From the NCBI GenBank assembly GCA_963697365.1, contig CAVONT010000018.1, forward strand, positions 9,544 through 73,543: DNA of 64,000 bases, in the 5' to 3' direction. The position numbers were made by a program, and so were the translations under genes. Of this stretch, positions 55,371 to 63,368 are shown one piece after another (positions within the stretch are counted from its first letter, which is position 1; each line of letters begins with the position of its first letter). Source of the stretch: CAIXZV01 sp963697365 (GTDB lineage Bacteria > Chloroflexota > Limnocylindria > Limnocylindrales > CSP1-4). Below the pieces are notes generated by a model, which ran no database searches, was not told the origin of the DNA, and saw only the letters and a list, made by a program, of their open reading frames with translations.

Positions 55371-55713
55371 ATGGAGCCCAAGACGCGCGACTTCGTGGGC
55401 GCTGGCGTGCTGGCGCTGGTGCTTGTGATGGGGGTCCTGCTGCTGGTGTGGGCGGCGATCCCCGGCCTGATCCGGAGCGCCAGCCGGTCCGGCGGCGTCG
55501 GACGGGCTGCAGGGTCATGCAACATCTCGGGCCTCCCGGGCGTCAACAGCGCGACGACCGGGTGGACCGGTCACATGACCCTCAGCGGGGGGCGAGCTGA
55601 CAGCGGTGCAGACGACACGTCCGCGCGACCTGGGCGCACTGTTCCTGGTCATCGGCCTGTTCGTCGTCCTGCTCGTCATCTCGATCGTGCTCGGGTCTCC
55701 GTCCGTCCGCTGA
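55371..55713 (+). CDS. Small two-helix membrane protein, probable frameshift in a G6 run
   Basis: GGAGGAGG lies eight bases before the ATG. The first part holds one helix (VGAGVLALVLVMGVLLLVWA) and a Gly/Ser-rich loop. A second helix (LGALFLVIGLFVVLLVISIV, ending GSPSVR and TGA at 55713) is in a different frame. Removing one G from the run at 55587-55592 joins both into ~113 residues. Alternatively they are two separate small proteins, the second starting at the ATG at 55575. Not recognised. It follows the lipoprotein gene by 36 bases and is probably co-transcribed. Confidence 0.4.
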
Positions 55714-55873
55714 CTGGCAGCGATTGACGGGGGCATCGGGCCCGGCCGGGATGGCCGGCAGCCGCTTGGACCATGTGACCTCGCCCGGTCGTCGCCACGT
55801 CCGACTCCGGAGTGGCGCGCAGCGCCGCCCGCTCGATCGCCAGGGCCTGGAGGACAACGCCTCTCCATGGCAT

Positions 55874-56123
55874 TCAGTCGTAGAGGCGCTCGAGGTGCCA
55901 TGTCCCGGCCGTCCGGTCGAGGTAGACGAGGGCCAGCCACGTCGTCCCCACCACCTTGAAGTAGTCGCGCGCGATCGGCTCGCGCCACCAGGAATTCCTC
56001 CACGCGCCAGCGGTTGCAGACCTCGACGGACTCCCGCCTGCCATTCCAGCGGATCGCGGCCAGGTGGCCAGTGTCGTCCAGCTCCACCTCGATCAGCGGG
56101 TGCTCGCGCAGCAGCCGCGTCAT
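55874..56123 (-). CDS. DUF6504-family protein coupled to imuB, one frameshift
   Basis: About 83 residues. The N-terminal part IEVELDDTGHLAAIRWNGRR, followed by VCNRWRVEEF, and, in the next frame, WWREPIARDYFKVVG and ALVYLDRTAGTWHLERLYD, match DUF6504, a family encoded with imuA/imuB/dnaE2 in many Actinobacteria and Chloroflexota. An extra C near 55996 explains the frame change. The ATG overlaps the restored imuB stop as ATGA (56120-56123), so it is translationally coupled to imuB. Role unknown, presumably within the mutasome. Confidence 0.75.
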
Positions 56124-57425
56124 GCGCGCTCCCCGTCGCTCGCGACACCCCCGCCCGTGACCGCGGCGCCCGGCCACCGGCCGCAGGCGCCAGCGCTGCT
56201 CCGCCAGCGGTGCCTCCGGGTCCGCGATCTCCACCCGGTGCACGCGGTCCACCCCGAACACGATCGCAAGGCGTGCCAGCTGCCAGCCGAGGCGGGCATC
56301 GCGTGCCGCCTGCGGCGTGAACAGCGGAAGCTGCTGGCCCTGCGCCGCCTCCACCAGCCCGAGCTCCAGCTCCAGCCGCGCGACCGCCGCCGGCGGAGGA
56401 CGCTTCTCGAGCTGCGCGAACAGCAGGCGCTCGATGGCCTCGGCGTCGTCGGCGGGCTCCGGGAGCCGCTGCTCGATCCGCATCTCCCCGGGCGTCCCGC
56501 GCCGGGCGAACGCGAGGTCGCACGTCACGATGAGCCGGGCGATCCCCGCCGCCTGACCCCGCGCCTTGAGCTGGTCCGCGAGCACCGACGCCAGCCGCCG
56601 GAGCACGAAGCGCACCGAGTCCAGCTCCTCCGACGGCGGCTCGATGGGCAGTCCCAGCGCCATCCGCTCCGGGGCCCGACGCGGCCGGAACTGCTCCGTC
56701 TCCTCGCCTCGGGCCCGGGCATGGAGGTGCGCCCCCTCCTCTCCGAACCGCGCCACGACCGCCGAGCGCGGCAGCTCCGCGACCGACCCGATCGTCCGAA
56801 GTCCGAACCGCGCGATCCGTGCCCGGATCTCCGGGTCCCGCGTCAGCAGGCGCGCCGGGTGCGGGGCCAGGAAGGCGGCGTCGTCCCCCGGCGGGACGAG
56901 GACCGGCACGCCGTCCTCCCCGGCATCGGCCGCGGCGACCGACGCCGCGAACGACGTCCCCGCGATCCCGGCCCGGGGCATCCCCGGGAGCACGCCCGCG
57001 ACCGCGGTGCTCATCTTCGGGACCATCGCCTCCTCCACGCCCCACAGGCGCATCAGCCCGTCCACCTGGAGCGCGATCCGCCCGAACGAGGGGCTCGTCA
57101 CGTCCGAGGCCGCCGCGATCCCCGGGCTGAACGCGGCCAGCCGCTCACAGGCGACCTCGAGCGCGTCGCGATCGGCGTCAGGCTGGAGATCGAGGAACGT
57201 CGCCTCGGGGGCCAGCCGGTGGGCGGCCCCGAGCGGCATCCCCCGGCGCACGCCGAGCGACAGGGCGAGCGGATCCGCGTCCACCACGGTCCCGTCCGTC
57301 CAGGGTTGGCCGCCGAGGATGATCGGGCCGGCCGGCCACGAGGCGGAGGTGGCGTCGACGGCCGCCGCCCGCGCCCTCGTCAGGCGGAGGGGCAGGTGGG
57401 GCCAGAGCAGGTGCAGCAGACGCAT
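56120..57425 (-). CDS. imuB: ImuB, Y-family polymerase-like mutasome protein, frameshift near the 3' end
   Basis: About 434 residues. It begins MRLLHLLWPHLPLRL and shows Y-family architecture: fingers/palm region (AFSPGIAAASDVTSPSFGRI), FAASVAAADAG, a helix-hairpin-helix region (RFGLRTIGSVAELPRSAVVA) and a little-finger domain. As expected for ImuB, the polymerase carboxylates are not conserved (LQVDGLMRLWG lacks the DE pair), so it acts as adaptor for DnaE2. QGQQLPLFTP is a candidate beta-clamp-binding motif. One indel near 56170 restores the ending VTGGGVASDGERA and a stop overlapping the DUF6504 ATG. Confidence 0.88.
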
Positions 57426-58452
57426 GGGACTCGGTCGATGCAGGGGGGCCTTTCAGTTGGGCTTGGGTGGATGGCGGGCCCATGACGGCGAGCACCGGCA
57501 CGGGCCCCACCCCGCCCGGTGGCGCCAGTGGCGCGGCGGGTCCGGCGAGGAGCGCCGGGTGCCGCAGGCACGCGTCCCGCGCGCCGCCCTCCGCGTACAG
57601 GATCTCGACGTCGGCGCGCCTCCCCGGTGGTCCGAACCGGTTGCGTGCCACCTCCACCGTGCTCCGCTGGCCCACCACGTCCCGCCCGAGCCGGATCCAG
57701 CCCGACCGGCGGAGCTCCAGGCGCAACCCGCTCGCCTCCTCCACCGCGGCGGCCAGCCCGCGGCCCAGTGCCACAGGCTCCAGTACCACCAGCAGCGTCC
57801 CCGCCCGGCGGGCCAGCGCGGCGAGCCGGCCCAGCCGGTCCCCCACCCGCGTTCCTGCCACCGCCGGGTCCCGGCCATCGGGCAGGTCCAGCACCAGCAC
57901 GTCCACGGTCCGGCCCGAGAGCAGCGCAGCAGCGAGCGACAGCGCCTCCTCGAGGTCCACCGGGGTCAGCACCACCAGCCATTCCGGCCGGACACCGCGG
58001 GCAACCGCCTCCACCGGGTCGAAGGTGCGCGCGAGGTCAAGCCAGGCGGCAATCGCACCGCCCGTCTGTGCCTCGGCCACCGTCCGCAGCGCAGCCGTGG
58101 TCTTGCCCGATGACGCGTCACCCCGCAACGCCACGGTGGCCGCCCTCGGCAGGCCGCCCACACCCAGGATCGCGTCCAGGGCGGCGAAGCCCGTGGAGAC
58201 CACGCGACCCTCGTCCGCCACTGGCACACCGGGCCGGGCAGGAGCCAGGGCGGGCGCAAAGGGCATGTGGTCGATGCGGCCTGGAGCAAGCTCCGCGGTC
58301 AGCTCTGGGGCCGGTTCGGGTTCAACTGCCGCCACCCGCGCAAGCGCACCATCGACCATGAGGCCGATCTCGCTGCCGCGCCGCAGAACGCCCGTGCCCC
58401 AGCGGGCCTGGAGCGTGGCGAGTGCCTGGGAGACGTCGGATGCAGGAGCCAT
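57178..58452 (-). CDS. imuA: ImuA (RecA-like mutasome protein), 3' end uncertain
   Basis: RecA/SulA-like protein that works with ImuB and DnaE2. The core has Walker A GDASSGKTTAAL (~residue 105), Walker B-like VLVLDLPDG and VGQRSTVEVARNRFGPPGRR. The recognisable protein ends near 57540. The open frame continues to 57178, 248 bases into imuB, as Pro/Arg-rich sequence, which is unusual. With one more indel it would end at the TGA at 57453-57455, 27 bases before imuB. The start ATG lies ten bases after a TATTAT -10 box, so the mRNA is almost leaderless. Confidence 0.82.
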   Translation of the reverse strand: MAPASDVSQALATLQARWGTGVLRRGSEIGLMVDGALARVAAVEPEPAPELTAELAPGRIDHMPFAPALAPARPGVPVADEGRVVSTGFAALDAILGVGGLPRAATVALRGDASSGKTTAALRTVAEAQTGGAIAAWLDLARTFDPVEAVARGVRPEWLVVLTPVDLEEALSLAAALLSGRTVDVLVLDLPDGRDPAVAGTRVGDRLGRLAALARRAGTLLVVLEPVALGRGLAAAVEEASGLRLELRRSGWIRLGRDVVGQRSTVEVARNRFGPPGRRADVEILYAEGGARDACLRHPALLAGPAAPLAPPGGVGPVPVLAVMGPPSTQAQLKGPPASTESHASAAPALAPPAPPPDEGAGGGRRRHLRLVAGRPDHPRRPTLDGRDRGGRGSARPVARRAPGDAARGRPPAGPRGDVPRSPA

Positions 58453-58462
58453 CGGACGTCCA

Positions 58463-58490
58463 ATAATAGAACGTCTGTTCTACTCGTCAA
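58463..58490 (-). promoter_or_regulatory. imuA-imuB promoter (TTGACG-N16-TATTAT) with LexA box TAGAACGTCTGTTCTA
   Basis: The palindrome TAGAAC-GTCT-GTTCTA (58467-58482) fills the spacer between TTGACG (58490-58485) and TATTAT (58468-58463) on the minus strand. LexA bound there would block RNA polymerase. Same GAAC-N4-GTTC core as at dnaE2. Confidence 0.9.
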
Positions 58491-58538
58491 GGGGCGAATC
58501 GGCCCGTCCGGGGCCCGGTCGCCCGGCATGCCCATACG

Positions 58539-58788
58539 CCCGCCAGGTGGGAGCAATCGGGCCAGTTGCTCACCTCGGTGCTCCCCGCGACGACCGGCTC
58601 GAGCATGGCCCGGGTTCATGAGATGCGCTAGCTCCCACACCATGGGCGCTAGCGGAACACGCAGGGCACACGCATGCGCTTGCTCCCGCCAGGTGGGCGT
58701 ATGACGGGCACAGCCGGCCTGGCGACCTCGTAGCGCCCACCACATGGGAATTCGATCAAGTCGCCGCAGGTAGTGCCCGCCAGGTGGG
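58539..58788. repeat. Five copies of a 13-bp dyad (CCCRC-N3-RTGGG)
   Basis: CCCGCCAGGTGGG at 58539-58551, 58685-58697 and 58776-58788, CCCACACCATGGG at 58634-58646 and CCCACCACATGGG at 58736-58748. Spacing is 95, 51, 51 and 40 bases. Flanks are partly shared (copies 4 and 5 are followed by AATTCGATCAAG and AATATGACCAAG). The gap 58491-58854 has no gene. It lies between the EamA stop and the imuA promoter. Confidence 0.75.
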
Positions 58789-58854
58789 AATATGACCAAG
58801 AAGCATCGACCCGCGGGCTCCAGTTGGCTCCCGCGGGCTCCAGTTGGCTCCCGT

Positions 58855-59754
58855 CTACCCTGCCAGCGCGAGCACCGCCACCCCCGTCGCGAGCACCGCC
58901 AGCCCCACCCACTGGTTCGGTCGCGGACGCTCGCCCAGGTGCACGACCGCCCAGCCGACCACCAGCACCGGCCCGAACGAACTCGCGAGGCCGATGAGCC
59001 AGGTGGGCGCCACCTCCAGCCCGATCGAGAACGCGATGAACCCCGTCACGTCGAACAGGCCGGAGCAGATCACCGCGATCACCGCGACCTTGGACCAGCC
59101 CAGCCACGGGATCATCAGCGGATTGAGGCGCGAGGACCCGGCCCGCAGGCCGACCGCGAGGATCGCGAGCGCGCCGGCCGTGTTCCCGATGCGGGAGCCC
59201 ACGATCACCGGCAGCCACCCATGCTCCCTGATCGGCCCTGCCAGCAGCACCGTCATCACCGCGAAGCCGAACAGCGTGAACACCGCGACGGCCACCCCGG
59301 CGCCCGCGATCCGCGCACCCCGGAGCGATCGGACGTCAACGGTGATCGCCGCGAGGACCACCCCCAGCGTCGCGACGACGGCACCGGCCGCCTGCGCCGC
59401 CGTCAGGGTCTCACCCCGGAAGAGCACCGCGAGGACCACGGTCATCCCGCCGTACGCGATCACCACCGGGCTCACGATGCTCACCGGCCCCATCCGCAGC
59501 GCGGTGAAGTAGGCGAGGTAGACCACGCACACCAGGAGCCCCAACGGCAGTCCGGCCACGATACCGGTGGCGGCCTCGTCACCCAGGAGGTCGGGGTTCA
59601 TCACCGCGACCGCGAGTAGCACGGTGATGCTCACGAGCTGGGTTCCGGCCAGGACCCGGGCGCTGCCCACGCGCCTCGTTGAGACCGCCGCCGCGATGTC
59701 GACAAGGCCCCACAGCAGCGACGCGAGCAGGCCGAGGGCGAGGCCGGTTGACAT
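58855..59754 (-). CDS. EamA/DMT-family transporter
   Basis: 299 residues with ten predicted transmembrane helices in two EamA halves (MSTGLALGLLASLLWGLVDI at the start; FVRP-like end of the second half WVGLAVLATGVAVLALAG). Internal features include VVYLAYFTALRMGPVSIVSP and FSIGLEVAPTWLIGLASSFG, the typical small-residue helix pairs of drug/metabolite transporters. Substrate unknown. A TAGACT box six bases before the ATG points to a leaderless mRNA, divergent from the tRNA promoter. Confidence 0.88.
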   Translation of the reverse strand: MSTGLALGLLASLLWGLVDIAAAVSTRRVGSARVLAGTQLVSITVLLAVAVMNPDLLGDEAATGIVAGLPLGLLVCVVYLAYFTALRMGPVSIVSPVVIAYGGMTVVLAVLFRGETLTAAQAAGAVVATLGVVLAAITVDVRSLRGARIAGAGVAVAVFTLFGFAVMTVLLAGPIREHGWLPVIVGSRIGNTAGALAILAVGLRAGSSRLNPLMIPWLGWSKVAVIAVICSGLFDVTGFIAFSIGLEVAPTWLIGLASSFGPVLVVGWAVVHLGERPRPNQWVGLAVLATGVAVLALAG

Positions 59755-59760
59755 CGGCGG

Positions 59761-59766
59761 AGTCTA
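59761..59766 (-). promoter_or_regulatory. -10 box (TAGACT) six bases before the EamA start
   Basis: TAGACT on the minus strand, six bases (CCGCCG) before the ATG at 59754. Third instance of this exact hexamer and spacing. Confidence 0.5.
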
Positions 59767-59803
59767 GGGCCGACACCTCCCCGGGAGGGCGCCTGTCGCG
59801 TGC

Positions 59804-59809
59804 TACACT
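59804..59809 (+). promoter_or_regulatory. Extended -10 (TGC-TACACT) of the tRNA-Ala/tRNA-Tyr unit
   Basis: TACACT preceded by TGC, 41 bases before the tRNA-Ala 5' end. It is divergent from the EamA promoter. Confidence 0.5.
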
Positions 59810-59850
59810 TCCCGGCCGGTTGACCGAATTCGTCGGGTCAAGCCGCAGAC

Positions 59851-59926
<76 letters not shown>

Positions 59927-59930
59927 TCGT

Positions 59931-60015
59931 GGGTCGGTTGGGCAGGTGGTGAGCCCAAGGGTCTGTAAAACCCTCGCCTTCGGCTTTGGCGGTTCGATTC
60001 CGCCCCGGCCCACCA
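59931..60015 (+). tRNA. tRNA-Tyr (anticodon GTA)
   Basis: 85-base type II tRNA, four bases after tRNA-Ala. Acceptor GGGTCGG/CCGGCCC, D stem GGGC/GCCC, anticodon loop CTGTAAA on AGGGT/ACCCT, a long variable arm (CGCCTTCGGCTTT region), T arm GGCGG-TTCGATT-CCGCC and an encoded ACCA. Confidence 0.95.
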
Positions 60016-60032
60016 GTTCCTCGTGAGCACAG

Positions 60033-60056
60033 CGCCCGTCGCGATTGCGACGGGCG
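60033..60056 (+). terminator. Hairpin after the tRNA pair
   Basis: 10-bp perfect stem (CGCCCGTCGC and complement) with a GATT loop, 17 bases after tRNA-Tyr. Only a weak T stretch follows. Confidence 0.55.
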
Positions 60057-60178
60057 TCGTCATGTCCGCCACACCACCTGTCGATTCCCGTGCGACCCGT
60101 TCGTCGTGGTAGTGGACGGCGCCATCCAGCGCCGCGACGAGGACCCGGCGGACCTGCGCCGGGCTGGAGGACTGGACC

Positions 60179-60493
60179 ATGGCGAACTACCTGCTCACCT
60201 ACCACGGCGAGGGCGGCATGCCGGCGACGGACGAGGAGCGCGCGGCGGTGATGGCCAAGTGGGGCGCCTGGTTCGGGCGGCTCGGCGAGGCGGTCGTCGA
60301 TCCCGGCAACCCGACAACCCGCGCCAAGGCGATCTCGCCCGACGGCTCGGTCATGGACGCCACGACCTCCCCGACCGGCTACTCGATCATCCGCGCCGAC
60401 AGCCTCGACCAGGCGGTGGAGTTGTCCCGCGGCTGTCCGGTCCTCGAGACCGGGCAGGTGGTGCTGGTGACCGAGACGTTCGACGCGATGTGA
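60179..60493 (+). CDS. YCII-related domain protein
   Basis: 104 residues, single YCII/dimeric alpha-beta-barrel domain: MANYLLTYHGEGGMPATDEE, then WGAWFGRLGEAVVDPGNPTT and IIRADSLDQAVELSRGCPVL. The His near residue 9 and the Asp in the middle helix are the residues proposed to be catalytic in the family. GGAGG lies eight bases before the ATG. Role unknown; relatives are often found next to ECF sigma factors, but none is seen here. Confidence 0.82.
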   Translation: MANYLLTYHGEGGMPATDEERAAVMAKWGAWFGRLGEAVVDPGNPTTRAKAISPDGSVMDATTSPTGYSIIRADSLDQAVELSRGCPVLETGQVVLVTETFDAM

Positions 60494-60622
60494 GCTGCGG
60501 GCGCCGGGGCCACCTCGGGACCCGGGTCCCGGCGCCTCACTCGACCCCCCGTGAAGTCGGCCGTCTTGGTCTCGCAGCGCTTGCAATCGCGCGCCCGGCA
60601 GCGCACCATACGTATGCACACC

Positions 60623-60648
60623 TGCTCACTCGTGAGCAATTGCTCACA
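60623..60648 (+). promoter_or_regulatory. Operator-like overlapping palindromes before the SorC gene
   Basis: GTGAGCAATTGCTCAC (60632-60647) is a perfect 16-base palindrome. TGCTCAC-TC-GTGAGCA (60623-60638) is a second one overlapping it, so the half-site TGCTCAC occurs three times in alternating orientation. It lies 24 bases before the chosen start of the SorC regulator and is the likely autoregulatory site. Confidence 0.7.
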
Positions 60649-60671
60649 CAATGCGGAGAGCTGCGGCCGCC

Positions 60672-61685
60672 ATGCCCTCGCTGGACGATCTCGATCGGGA
60701 TGAGTTCGAGATCCTGGCGCGGCTTGCCATCGGCTACTACGAGCACGGCCTGACCCAGGAGACCCTCGCGCGGCAGTTCGGCCTGTCCCGACCGAAGGTG
60801 CAGCGCCTGCTCGACCGGGCACGCGTCATGGGGGTCGTCGACATCCGCATCTCGACGCCGCCGTGGCTGCATGTCGATCTCGAGAATGCCGTCCGCGAGG
60901 CGTACGGACTGGTCGAGGTGATCGTCGCTCCCGCTCGACCCGATCCCCAGGCGCAGCGCGAGGAGGTGGCGCGCTCGGCCGGCGCCTGGCTGGCGCGGCG
61001 CCTCGACGACACCTCCGTCGTCGCCGTGAGCCACGGCCGGGACACTGGGGAGGTCCGCGCTACTTCCGGCCCCCGCCGGCGGATCGGCGCCCGGTTCGCG
61101 AGCGCGATGGGCGGCTCACCGCGTGCCGACTCCCCGACCAACCCCAACGAGATCTGCCCGCCGCTCGCCGACCGCTGCGGCGGCCAGGCCGACGAGCTGT
61201 ACGCGCCGGCGTACGTCGAGAGCGCGGAGATGCGCGATCGGCTGCTCGAACAGGAGGCGATCGCCCACACGCTGAGCGCCGCGGCCGGCGCGACGTCGCG
61301 CTCGTCGGGATCGGCGGGACCGACGACGGTTGCACGATGGTCCGCAGCGGCTGCCTTCGCCGTCGACGAGATCGCTCGGCTGCGCGACGCCGGTGCCGTC
61401 GGCGACGTGCTCGGCAACTACGTCGATATCGCGCGGCAGCAATCGTCGACCGCCCGAGACCAGCGCCTCATCGGCCTGGATCGACGATCTCCTCGCGATC
61501 GACACCGTCGTCGCGGTCGCCAGCGAGGTCGAGAAGCCGCTCGCGATCCTCGGCGCCCTGCGCGCCGGTGTCGATCGACGTCCTGATCGTCGACGAAGGC
61601 AACGCCAGGGCTGTCCTCGAGCTCGGACGGGCGACGCCGCTCGACGACGCCCATCCCGTCGATCCAGCTCGAGACCGTCAGGTAA
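60672..61685 (+). CDS. SorC/DeoR-family sugar-responsive regulator, several frameshifts
   Basis: About 338 residues if restored. The N-terminal helix-turn-helix LTQETLARQFGLSRPKVQRL is followed by the SorC sugar-binding domain, with GGSPRADSPTNPNEICPPLA, ADELYAPAYVESAEMRDRLL, ALVGIGGTDDGCTMVRSGCL, GAVGDVLGNYVDI, TVVAVASEVEKPLAILGALR and IDVLIVDEGNARAVLEL in correct order but spread over three frames, implying at least four indels after ~61280. The TAA at 61683 is in the starting frame. GGAGAG precedes the ATG at 60672; an ATG at 60651 touches the operator. It probably controls the aldolase-HAD-DhaL genes that follow. Confidence 0.82.
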
Positions 61686-61708
61686 CGCCAGCCGGCAGGA
61701 GGTTTTCG

Positions 61709-62557
61709 ATGCCTGTCGTCCCAACCCAGGAAATCGTCCAGCGCGCGTTCACGGAACGCTACGGTGTCGCCGCGATCAACGTCGTCAACGACCTGACGAT
61801 GGAGGCGGTGCTGGCCGCGGCCGAGGAGTTGCGCGCGCCGCTCATCGTCCAGACCTCGCGTCAAGACCGTGAAGTCGATCGGCGCCGACGTGCTCTTCGC
61901 GATGTGGACCGAGATGACCCGGACGCTCACAGTCCCGGTCGCGCTCCACCTCGACCATTGCCCCGAGCGCGAGGTGATCACCCTCTGCCTCGAGAAGGGC
62001 TGGAACTCGGTCCTGTTCGACGGCTCGAAGCTGAGCGTCGAGGAGAACAAGCGCCAGACGATCGAGGTCGTCGCCGAGGCGCGTCGCTACGGCGCGCTCG
62101 TCGAGGGCGAGATCGAGGCGTTCAAGCGCGTCGAGGAGATGGCCGACGACGAGGCGGGCAGCGAGCAGCGCTCGAGATCGCGGTCGACTTCGTCCGCTCG
62201 ACCGGGTCGATGTCTTCGCACCCGCCATCGGCAACGCGCACGGCATGTACAAGACGACGCCGACGCTCGACAACCAGCGGGTGACCGACATCGTCGAGGC
62301 GACCGGAATCCCGGTCGCGCTGCACGGCGGCACGGGCATGACGCCCGAGCAGTTCACGGACCTCATCGCGCGCGGCTGCGCCAAGGTCAACATCTCGACC
62401 GCCCTCAAGATCGCGTTCATCCAGTCGGGCTACGACTACGTTACCGAGCACCCGGGCGAGTACGACCCGCCGAAGCTGTTCGTCCGCAGCGGGCGGCCGT
62501 CTCGACATGGCGAAGGAGCACATCGCGAAGTTCGGCGCGCGGCAGGCCTGGAGGTGA
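61709..62557 (+). CDS. Class II fructose-bisphosphate aldolase family, about four frameshifts
   Basis: Zinc-dependent ketose-bisphosphate aldolase, about 283 residues. AGGAGG lies six bases before the ATG. Ordered motifs: FTERYGVAAINVVNDLTMEA, ELRAPLIVQTS, VALHLDHCPEREVI (zinc His, catalytic Asp), GWNSVLFDGSKLSVEEN, EARRYGALVEGEIEA, FAPAIGNAHGMYK (zinc His), VALHGGTGMTPEQF (zinc His/phosphate loop) and CAKVNISTALK. Frames change near 61860, 62162, 62210 and 62495. Every active-site residue is kept, so the coding sequence is probably intact in the organism. Substrate may be fructose or tagatose bisphosphate or another ketose phosphate. Confidence 0.85.
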
Positions 62558-63325
62558 TGCCCGCCTGATCTTCGACTGCGACGGTGTCCTCGCGGACACC
62601 GAGCGGGACGGTCACCGGGTCGCGTTCAACTCGACGTTCCGCGAGTTCGGGCTCCCCGGCGATGGTCCGAGGAGGAGTACGCGGTCAAGCTCCAGATCGC
62701 CGGCGGCAAGGAGCGCATGGCGTCGCTGCTGACGCCCGAGTTCGTGCGGGCCAACGGGTTGCCGGCGACGCCGACGGCCAGGCAGCCGAGCCCTGGCCAA
62801 GTGGCACAAGCGCAAGACCGCGATCTACACGGAGCTGGTCGTGGACGGCAAGCTGCCGCGGCCCGGCATCCGCCGGATCATCGCCGACGCCCAGGACGCG
62901 GGCTGGAGGCTCGGCGTCGCCTCGACCTCGGCCGAGCCGTCGGTCCGGGCCATCCTCGAGGACGCCGCGGGCAGGAGCGCGCGCCCGGTTCGACGTGTTC
63001 CTCGCCGGCGACGTCGTCGAGCACAAGAAGCCGGCTCCCGACATCTATCTCCTGGCCCTCGAGCGGCTCGGGGCGTCGCCGCCGCGGCACTCGTGATCGA
63101 GGACTCCCGCAACGGCCTGCTCGCCGCCACTCGGCGCTGGGCTTCGCTGCGTCATGACCGTCAACGGCTACACCGAAGAGGAGGACAACAGCGAGCGACG
63201 CTGTCGTGACGTCATCGCGTCGGCGACCCGGACGGCGAGCGCACGCGGGTCATCGCGAACCGCGGGACCGCGATGCCGGCGACTTCATCACGCTGACGGA
63301 TCTGGAGGCCATGCTGGCCCCGTAG
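62557..63325 (+). CDS. HAD-family phosphatase (CbbY/beta-phosphoglucomutase-like), six or more frameshifts
   Basis: Starts with an ATG sharing bases with the aldolase stop (TGATG). Ordered pieces: LIFDCDGVLADTERDGHRVA (motif I), YAVKLQIAGGKERMASLLTP (cap), KTAIYTELVVDGKLPRPGIR, WRLGVASTSAEPSV (motif II), RFDVFLAGDVVEHKKPAPDI (motif III), ALVIEDSRNGLLAAT (motif IV) and a C-terminus ITLTDLEAMLAP. The pieces occupy all three frames with breaks roughly every 100 bases. Family assignment is firm, integrity is not. CbbY-like enzymes remove phosphate from sugar phosphates and bisphosphates, in keeping with the aldolase and kinase genes around it. Confidence 0.75.
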
Positions 63326-63368
63326 CCGTCAGCGGCAGGAGGGAACTTCCCTCGAGAGGAGGCGGGGG

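Noticed and set aside
55515..57425. ImuB fused to DUF6504 and an Arg-rich tail
   Set aside because: One indel near 56170 restores an ImuB stop that overlaps the DUF6504 ATG as ATGA. Separate coupled genes fit better than a fusion.
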